From Utricularia gibba (lineage: Eukaryota > Streptophyta > Magnoliopsida > Lamiales > Lentibulariaceae): a stretch of 64,000 bases of DNA. The notes beneath the pieces were generated by a model. That model worked only from the letters and a program-made list of their open reading frames with translations, did no database searches and had not been told where the DNA came from. This document shows, piece by piece, positions 56,294-64,000 of the stretch. The number at the start of each line of letters is the position of its first letter. Within the stretch, counting starts at the first letter, position 1. A program made the translations under genes and the position numbers. The DNA lies in NCBI GenBank assembly GCA_002189035.1, contig NEEC01000012.1, positions 868,001 through 932,000 of the forward strand, written 5' to 3'.

Positions 56294-58029
56294 AAAATGT
56301 TCTTCCTCCCTTTGGTAGAGAAGAAAGATAAGTTCAAGTGTGAAAACAAAGTGAGAAAAAGTCCTATGCAAGTTATTCCAAGTTCCTTTTAATTCATTCC
56401 TATGTGCATTAACTTCCTTTGCTCCCTTTCAATCAATCTTTCTGTCTTGTCTCTCATGCATACAAGTAAGCACCCAATCATTACCACACACTCTGACATA
56501 TTATGAGCCACAAGCCATGACTAGTATCACTTCGAGCCTGCCTCTTGATACTTTTGGTGAAAGTACACGAAAAAAATAATTAAAATATGTATATGTAACA
56601 GAAATAGGATTTTTCGAATAAAATAGAATACTTTCAATATAAATCTTAATTTGAACGACTTAATATGCAATTAACACATAATAATATATAACAAACAAGT
56701 AAAAAATGACACTTAACATGCACAATAGAGACCATAATATGGTGAGGAAAATTTTAAAATGAAACAAAGTTTGATATATTTTCAGATCAACCTACAAAAA
56801 TGTATACATTACATTGACTATAATTTTAAAATAACATAAAATGTGGATACTTTCATAGCAACGCACCATAATGAATGCATTATGGTGATTAAAATTTCAA
56901 AATAAAAGAAATATTGGTATACTTTTAGATTCATGCACAACAGTGAACAATATAGTGATGAGAATTTAAAATAAAATAAAGTTTGATATACTTTCAGATA
57001 TTCGCATAACAAGTAATGCATTATTGTGGCCATAAATACATAAAAAAAGTAAACAAAAATTTCACATAATGGATACTTGTCCTATAGTATAACTTTGAAC
57101 TACGTAGATAGATGTAGTGATTGAATAAATTTTTCACATAAAGGATACCTTTCAAAGTAATTAAAATTTTTTTAAAGAACGTTATTTAATGAAATAATAA
57201 AAATTGAAAGTCTTTATTGAAAATTGAATAATGCTTTTTTAGTCAAAGGTATTGTAGCCAATGATAAGGGGAAGTCGTAGAAAGAAAAATTTGATGGGAT
57301 TCTACTTACAATAACATATTTATGGTTGGTTACCGTAATTGTAGTATCCACATACTAATCACACTTCTTTAGGCTGTTAAATATGCTAATCCTTGGATAT
57401 TCGGCTGTTGAACTTTGTCCCTCAAAGTTCAATCTTAGGTTATTTGTGACTAGAGAAACAAAGTATTTGAATTTGGATACACAGCCACATGAATTATCTC
57501 CATGAATCTAACCTTGTTGTTGTTCATGTGGATTTATTTTTTGAATATGATGCATTTATCTATAAATAATCTAATACACAAATGTAATTACTCTTTTTTT
57601 TTATAAATTTCGAAATTTCATGTTTTTTTTTAATATCATGTTATTACATTTTTTTGTAGATGAATATATAGATTGTGATCTTGGCCCATCCAAAATATTG
57701 ATGGAGATCATTTTTGGAATAGAATAATGAAAATGAAATGCTTGATAGTGATCATACTACTGAAAATTCACAAGGCAAAGAAGATTTGATTGAAGGAAAT
57801 GTAAGTTGTGATTTGGAATGGGTTTCTAATACAGGTTTACACGATACATAAGAAGAAATGAGTAATCATGGTATATATACACATCAATATGAACCAAGAT
57901 TCAGGAAAGATGATCTTTTGAAAGATAAAAAAGATTTTCCAAAACAAGTTAGAGAATTTTCAATTGAAATTACAAAGGAATTCACTGTCAGTGACATGGA
58001 ACCTAGAGTCCATGAGTTATATTACAAAC
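56294..58029. other. AT-rich sequence with a minisatellite; remnant ORF at the right
   Basis: Apart from the tandem repeat (56717-57040), open stretches at 57720-58029 (+) encode CDLEWVSNTGLHDT, YEPRFRKDDLLKDKKDFPK and ITKEFTVSDMEPRVHELYYKL. They are cut off by the LTR beginning at 58030. The protein was not recognised. Confidence 0.4.
56717..57040. repeat. Diverged tandem repeat, about 71-bp unit
   Basis: Units 56717-56787 (71), 56788-56858 (71), 56859-56930 (72), 56931-56999 (69) and a partial fifth from 57000. Each runs from a CA-rich start with an ATRATG..ATTATGGTG-like segment through TTTAAAATRAAA to GATAYWTTTCAGAT. The minus strand is open and repeats a YLKVYQTLFYFKF-like peptide, which mirrors the DNA repeat and is not taken as a gene. 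Confidence 0.8.
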
Positions 58030-59530
58030 TGTTGGTGTATGTTTTCTAGAGACAATCAACTCATTGGCAAATCTTATCTTTTGATGTTACCTTGAATTGT
58101 GATCGAATTTACATAATTGATAAAATCGTTTACTTGATCTATGTCCTATAGAAATTATGATGAGATCATAATGTGAGATTCTTCAAGCATTTATGTTCAA
58201 GTTAAAAATTCCCTAGCTAGAGTGTTTGTGAAATGATGATATTACAAATACGGATAAGCTGATACACATTGAGTTCCCTAAACTATTTAGGCAATGGTTC
58301 TCACAATTGATGTAATGAGATTATTAGGACCTATGTGTGGGTGTCGATTAGAGAATCGATTCACTGGATGACTCATATTCGAGATGCTACTATGAGAAGC
58401 TAACCAAGTGTCAGTAGCAAGATCTCGAATATGACAGCGGTGCAAGTAAGCTTAGACTTGAGGTCAACAAAGTTATCTTGATATTAAGCTCACATTTTCG
58501 CTCATTATTAATGGGAGTCTAACCATGGCTTGCCTAGTATGGATGAGTAGGGATGTGACTCCTTAAGGTTGGAGATAGTTGATTGATCAATAAAGGATTC
58601 ATCACTCATGTTAACAATGAGATCATATCTCAAGTGATTGCATCAAAGCCTAACAGTAAGTTCTGGGCCCAGGGTAATGACACTCGAATTGTTTGAGTAG
58701 GTCATTGAGTGTTAGTGCTTGAATGCAATTATAAGTTCGATACATCAGAAAGACACACACCCATGTTTTGGTATCGAATGAGATATAATTATGATGAAAG
58801 CTATTCATTGCATGGTGGCTGGTCATGGAAAGGCTCAATCAGTTCATCTGATTATTCTTTAATCTTGAGGATCATGATATGTTACTAGACATCACTCATA
58901 ATTGATAATGATGGATTTTATTAATTAAGAGTTAATTAATAAATCCATTATTATGGCCTTAATTGAAAAACCCTATAAGATCACACACAATAGTGGAGTC
59001 ACTCATTGATATAAAATGGAATGACACAATTACATAAGATGTAATTGGTAAAGTGGATAAATTAAATAAAGAGTTATTTTGAGATTAATATTGATTAAAC
59101 TCAAAATAAAAGATATGATATAGATAAGATTCGGAACATATACATATTTCCACAAGATAAGATCTTTACGGAGATATGATTTGATATGTTACCATATATC
59201 TATCAAAAGACTTTGATCTACAAATCGGTTTTCAGTATCTTCGTACTCTCTGAGATTGATCCACAAGGGGGCGATATTCTCTACTAGCATATGAGGAATT
59301 CGACCGACATCCTACAGCCTTGAGAAGGTTATCAATTGCATGCTTCACTTGTGGATACCATAGAGGCCGTCTGCTATTGGCGGTTGGTGAACAACGAAGT
59401 CCTCTGAAAGGTATTTTTAGCATTCCTTAATCTAACGTATACCATATTCCTAGATATGCGATTGGGGTTTCTTGAAAAATTTTAAATTCCACTGCTTTTT
59501 TGACATGCGATGTCTACGAGAAACCCAACA
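58030..59530 (+). repeat. Copia-type LTR, about 1.5 kb
   Basis: Begins TGTTGGTGTATGTTTTCTAG with AGACAATC next, the form seen in Angela/SIRE-type copia LTRs, and ends GAGAAACCCAACA, giving TGTTGG...CCAACA termini. A G/C-richer segment at 59240-59400 precedes the end. It interrupts the remnant ORF on its left. No primer-binding site follows and no clean 5-bp duplication was found. It may be a solo LTR with an altered flank or a truncated element. Confidence 0.6.
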
Positions 59531-59616
59531 ATATCTACTATGTTATTAGTTGTCTTCACCTTTTCTAGTAGGAATTTATTCTATTCCATCATATCTTTGA
59601 CCTAGGGGTATCTCAT

Positions 59617-59940
59617 GTCTGAAGTTTGAAAGGAGGCGATATGGCTTGGTTGGTTTATGGTAGAACTTGGTCTACACGAACACAAGGCAACCATCTTTTG
59701 TGACAATCAGAGTTCACTAATTTTGAGCAAACATCCTACATCTCACTCAAGGATCAAGCACGAACACAAGGTAACCATTTTCTGAGATAATCAGAGTGCT
59801 TGGTCCATGAGTGATATGTATGATATTCCCTCAAAATTAATGCACTCTCACTATCATAGAAAATGGTTACCTTGTATTCGTGCAGACCAACTTCTTCCAT
59901 AAACCGACCAAGCCATATCACCTCCTTTCCAACTTTAGAC
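59617..59940. repeat. 145-bp-arm inverted repeat of a copia RNase H segment
   Basis: Arms 59617-59761 and 59796-59940 pair with about 24 mismatches in 145 and a 34-nt spacer. The right arm is the in-place RNase H region of copia element 1 (minus strand IWLGRFMEEVGLHEYKVTIF). The left arm is a second, inverted copy. The spacer holds a third partial copy of the ACACAAGGTAACCATTTTCT word. A transcript through it would fold into a long hairpin. Confidence 0.85.
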
Positions 59941-62638
59941 AAGGTAATATATTCGGCTTAAGTACTTGACAAAGCTACACACTTTTGTAATGCTGACATC
60001 CAAATGACTCCTACTCCACCTAGCATAGCAATTAAACTAGTTGTAGATCTTCTTGTATCAATGTCAGCTGCCAAATCAAAATCTACATACATACATGGAG
60101 TTAAGGACATGCTATTATAAAATAGGCAGAACTCGATTGTCCCCTTTAGATAATGCACCAGCCATTTAGCAGCTTCCCAATGTACCTGCTGATAGAACTA
60201 ATTGTGTAAGCAATGTCAGATGGAGTACTGATAATAGTGTTTTTATTGTATGTTTATATATATTTTTAGGTGTGTTTTATAGCGTAAAATGTTGTTTCAT
60301 ATGTTCAATTGTTTCTTTTTTGTATTTAGTCTATAGAAATGTGTTTATTATGAATATAGGCTCAACTGGCAACAATTAAGTCGAAAACTCTAATGTTTCT
60401 TCAAGTTCCTTTAAATATGTCATCGACATATAAAATCAAGACCACCACATCATCTTCAAGTTCCTTTAGATATGTGCAAGGATCAAAAACTGATTTCTAG
60501 AAACCAAGCTGCATCATGTATCCATCAAAGCGCTTATTCCAGTCCCTAAGAGCCTGCTTCAGACCATAGAGGCTTCAAAACCAGGTACTTGCTTCATGAA
60601 AATATCTTCTTTTAACTCTCCATGCAAAAATGCAATTTTGACTCCCTCTTTTTGCTTGAGGCCCATTACCACAATCCTTGCTTTATACCATATGGTGCCA
60701 TCAAGATTTTTCTTTAGCTTGAAGATCCATTTATTATCCATTGCTTCCCTTCCTGCTGGTGGTGTTGTGAGTATATAAGTATTGTTCCACCCATTTGTCT
60801 TTATCCAATGATTGCATCATATCCTCCACTGATCTTGGTTTACCTTCTTTTGTGATAAGAATAAATTCATCAATTGAAAATCTTGTATTCAGACCTAATT
60901 CTCATGCTGACCGTTTTGGATGTTCCATCATAGGTGTAGCCCACCTCTAGTGGAACCAATGCAGTGGGAGGCATGTCTTCAATGTAGATTTGCACTCCTA
61001 AAGACCCTAAATTCAGTCTCACTTCATCATCACCCTAGGAAAATTGATCTAGGTGTTTTTGATCCTCCAAAAACTTCACATTTCTTGATCGTACAACTTG
61101 TTTTTCAGCATGATCCTAGAAGAAATAACCCATTTTAGGGTCTCCATAGCCCAGAAAAATAGATGGTCTTGAGTGATCATCGAGCTTCTTTCATTGTTCT
61201 TCTAGAACAAGAACGTAACCAAATATTTTTAAGTGGTTGAAATTCACCTATTTGCTCATCCATCTTCCTCTAGAATGCACAATGCAAGGGCCTTCTTTGA
61301 GCTCCTGTTAGACAAATAACAAGCAGTTTTCAAAGCTTCCCCCCTGAACCTTGAGGGAAGCCATGCATCTTTCAGCATGCAACACACCTTGTCAAACAAG
61401 GTTCTATTCAATCTCTCTATGATTGGGTTGTGTTGTGGTGTTCCTGGTTTCATTGCCACTTTCCTGATACCCAACTCCAAGCAATACCATTTGAATTTGT
61501 TACTTCAAAACTCCCCTTCATCATCAATCCAAAACACTTGAGTTTTGTACTTGCTTCTCTTTTCACCATCCAATGAAATTGCTTGAAGTATTCAAACACA
61601 TCATATTTCTTTTTTACAAGAAATATCCAGGTCTTTCTAGTGGCATCATCAACAAAGAATAAGTCATGCTCCATCCCACCAGCAATTGAGACATTTATAG
61701 GTCTGCCGACATCTGCAAAAACAACCTTTAGCTTCCCTGCATGTTTTCGAAAATTAGATAGAAATGATACCCAATGCTATTTGTCATAGATACAACTCTC
61801 ACATCCACTTGAAGTCCTAGAGTAATTGATAATCTTCAAACACCCATCTCAAATAAATGTCCCCACCTCCGATGCCGAAGCTCATAGGATGTGGTTGAAC
61901 CAGAGATAGCATTCAGCTCAATAATCTTGTGCTTGAGCTTTGTTGTATACAAACGTCCAACCATGTGACATTTCGCTATCACCAATGATCCTTTCAGAAG
62001 TTTACATATCCTATCTCTCAAGCTATATTTGTACCCCTATGCATCTAACTCTCCTATGGACAGTAATGATGTTTCGAAGCAATGTCTGTACGTAAGGATG
62101 GCATATGTTGCACATCCTTGAGCTGTAATGATGTTCCCAGATTTGTGGTAACCACGATATCACCGATATGTGCTACTTCTTAGATAGAATGTTTCCCCAT
62201 CTTCATAGTGCTTGAGGTGCATTGCCTATAATTTGCCAACTCAGTTCCTCTAGAAGTCGCATGAAAGAAGGCTGCCGAATCAACAAGCCAAGAGTTTTCA
62301 AAACCCATCTTGCCGACTTCCACTACTAGAAGTACTAGTAAATCATCATCATCATTACTCAAGTATGCTGCAAAATTTGTTTTGGGCAGTTCTTTGCCAT
62401 TCCACTTTTGTGATGTAGCTTGTTTAGACTTCTTATAGCTTCGACAATCCTTGCGTAAGTGCACCTTTTTCCCACATACTTCAGCTCACTAGTGACAGAA
62501 TTACTCAAGGTGATTACCAAAGTCTCCCAAGAATCAGGTAGCATGTCCATTAGCTTAGTGACTCTGATCTTCTCATCAAAACTCATTTTCACAAACACCA
62601 TCTATGCATATTCTTTGTCTATGTGCTATGTGAACATA
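59754..62638 (-). pseudogene. Ty1/copia element 1, decayed polyprotein
   Basis: Reading right to left: gag end (KMSFDEKIRVTKLMDMLPDS and WETLVITLSNS); a zinc-knuckle remnant (HLRKDC); protease (SWLVDSAAFFHAT, DSA for DSG); GAG-pre-integrase (RRWGHL); integrase (DLFFVDDATRKTWIF, second Asp region lost, NPIIERLNRTLFDKVCCMLK keeps Glu); KVFGCPCF; RT (NKWIFKLKKNLDGTIWYKAR, then a deletion that fuses straight to AFLHGELKEDIFM; LYVDDIF); RNase H (HYLKGTIEFCLFYNS, CVALSST). Stops and frameshifts are frequent. Its gag N-terminus is cut at 62638 by a second copia element, and its own LTRs were not identified. Confidence 0.88.
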
Positions 62639-63683
62639 TGTTAGAAAATGGAGAGTAGTGTGGACCCACACTCCTAGCAACATGGTTTTAACCATGGGAT
62701 TCATGGTTAAATATGTCAGACATGTCTAAAGCATCCCTATCGGATAAGCCAGTTAAGAAATACCAGGAAACATGTTATATGCATGCTATGGTCTAAGTTT
62801 AGAGGTGGTGTTCGGTTGATGGCTCTTTTGAAAACTACTAAAGAACTTAGGCAATACATGACCCATTACCTAAGATCTAAAGGTGATGCCTAAGCTGAAG
62901 GGTCAATGGGATTGGGCAAAGAGAAACAATGGGACTCACTACTTGGATATGTGCTTGACTTTGAGCCTTTATGCTCAAACACTCTTTCTTCACTTCATAC
63001 ATGTTTATCTTTTATTAAACTTAAGTAGCATGACCACTCTATGTTTTAACTTGTTCCAGGTGCAAAAGGGAATGGCTAAAGGTCTGGTGATTAACCAAAG
63101 TAGTGGTTTAGCTATAGAAGTTGTGGTAAGTCATGAATAGCTGTTGGAACCCTAACTACATTGTGAGGAATATGCTAAGTAGGCTGGACATAGTTCCTTT
63201 TGCATGTTTGAATGGTTGTAAGTTAATATATATGTAGGCAACTTAATGTTATTTCTCCATGCTACAAAGGGGTTAAGTAGCTTTAAGTCCTAACATTTGA
63301 TGGGACTTGGCAATCATGCCTCATGTCTCTTTGGCCCTAGGCATGGATCTCGACACTAATCATCCAAAATGGACATTTATTTTAGGTATCTCAAAATAAC
63401 ACATATTTTTTTAGCACATTTTTTTGTAAACATTTAAAAGGGAGCTTAGCAATGCGTACGAAGAACACATATTTTTAAACCTCAATACAAAAACGTACAA
63501 TGGGATTAGGAATGCTTGGGATTTTTTTTTATTTTTTGACACATTACTTCAAAATACCTATATGTATTTTTTAAATTCATTATTTCCATTCACTTACAAA
63601 GGAGCTTGGGGGCTAACTCATGATTGAGAAATTTACTTGAGCTAATGAGTGTATGCTCATCTATCATGGTCATCTGGTTAACA
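62639..63683 (-). repeat. 3' LTR of copia element 2 (about 1045 bp)
   Basis: In plus-strand reading it runs TGTTAGAAAATGG... to ...CATCTGGTTAACA. On the minus strand it starts TGTTAACCAGATGACC, directly after a GGGGGG polypurine tract. The left flank is the gag of copia element 1, so element 2 inserted into element 1. The other end and the matching duplication (of ACATA, 62634-62638) lie beyond the window. Confidence 0.75.
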
Positions 63684-64000
63684 CCCCCCTCAAGAGGAAC
63701 ATGTATATTGGACATGTTCATCTTGTTGATTAGATGGATATGCTGATTGACACTAAGTCCTTTGGTGAAGATGTCTACCACCTGATTGTTTGTGCCAACA
63801 TGGGTGTGTTGGATCAATCCTAAAGCTATGGTCTCACGGATGAAGTGCCAGTCTAATTGGAAGTGCTTTGTCTGCTCATGAAGGAGCGGGTTCTTTGCAA
63901 TTTGTATAGTTGACTTGTTGTCATAGCACAGATTTAGTCCCAACCTTCTAATAGTTTCCTTCGAACAATGCAGCATAGGTCACAACACACATTCCAAGGA
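63684..64000 (-). pseudogene. Ty1/copia element 2, C-terminal RNase H, open to the window edge
   Basis: Minus strand encodes LHCSKETIRRLGLNLCYDN, KSTIQIAKNPLLHEQTKHF, DWHFIRETIALGLIQHTHVG and QVVDIFTKGLS, then HVPLEGG at the polypurine tract. Here the RNase H end is uninterrupted, unlike element 1, and the frame reads on into the LTR. The rest of the element lies to the right of the window. Copia RNase H removes the RNA template during reverse transcription. Confidence 0.85.

Noticed and set aside
56818-57033. 71-codon minus-strand frame with repeated YFKF-like peptide
   Set aside because: Product of the tandem DNA repeat in A/T-rich sequence, not a protein gene.

Overview
The window is plant nuclear DNA, most likely from a flowering plant with a repeat-rich genome. 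The evidence is GT-AG introns in a chloroplast-type DnaJ gene, a plant AP2/ERF transcription factor, a plant RING-H2 gene, and an AT-rich background full of plant LTR retrotransposons and DNA transposons. No rRNA, tRNA, CRISPR or bacterial-style operon was seen.

Host genes occupy little of the sequence. At the left edge (171-1913, +) lie the last five exons of a type I DnaJ co-chaperone of the chloroplast DJA5/DJA6 kind. Its first exon(s) are outside the window. About 470 bp downstream (2387-3378, +) is a RING-H2 E3 ubiquitin ligase gene whose frame is broken by one base in a run of C. At 49131-49757 (-) is an intact, intronless ERF of the DREB-type ERF012-ERF014 group. Everything else that can be identified is mobile DNA, mostly nested.

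Layout of the mobile DNA. 4.4-12.4 kb: old LTR pieces of two families, here called B (ends TGATAA...ATCA) and A (TGATGACAC...TTATCA), in both orientations. 12.9-24.5 kb: a decayed Ty3/gypsy chromovirus (G1) carrying a copia RT/RNase H fragment, a complete-ended 5.4-kb Ty3/gypsy element of family C (16159-21557, TSD TCTAG), and a family A solo LTR (22439-23778). 27.5-30.6 kb: a MuDR-like transposase (-). 30.7-38.2 kb: the 3' part of an Athila-like element (B) interrupted by a 3.7-kb hAT transposon (31270-34970, TSD TTCGGGTG), which is itself interrupted by a family C solo LTR (33425-33956, TSD GATGC). 39179-39745: a complete TRIM with 174-bp LTRs and TSD TATAC. 43.8-46.4 kb: a PIF/Harbinger pair, a Myb-like gene followed by a DDE transposase. 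54921-56293: a family A solo LTR (-) with TSD AAAAT. 56.7-57.0 kb: a diverged 71-bp minisatellite. 58030-64000: a 1.5-kb LTR, a decayed copia element (-), and a second copia (-) inserted into the first.

None of the transposon genes looks able to make a full protein. The clearest structural results are the exact insertion boundaries with target-site duplications, the spliced coiled-coil ORF antisense to the family C element with its own TATA box, the 145-bp-arm inverted repeat of a copia RNase H segment, and the single-base break in the RING gene. Family letters A, B, C, D and G1 and copia numbers 1 and 2 are local labels, not database names.
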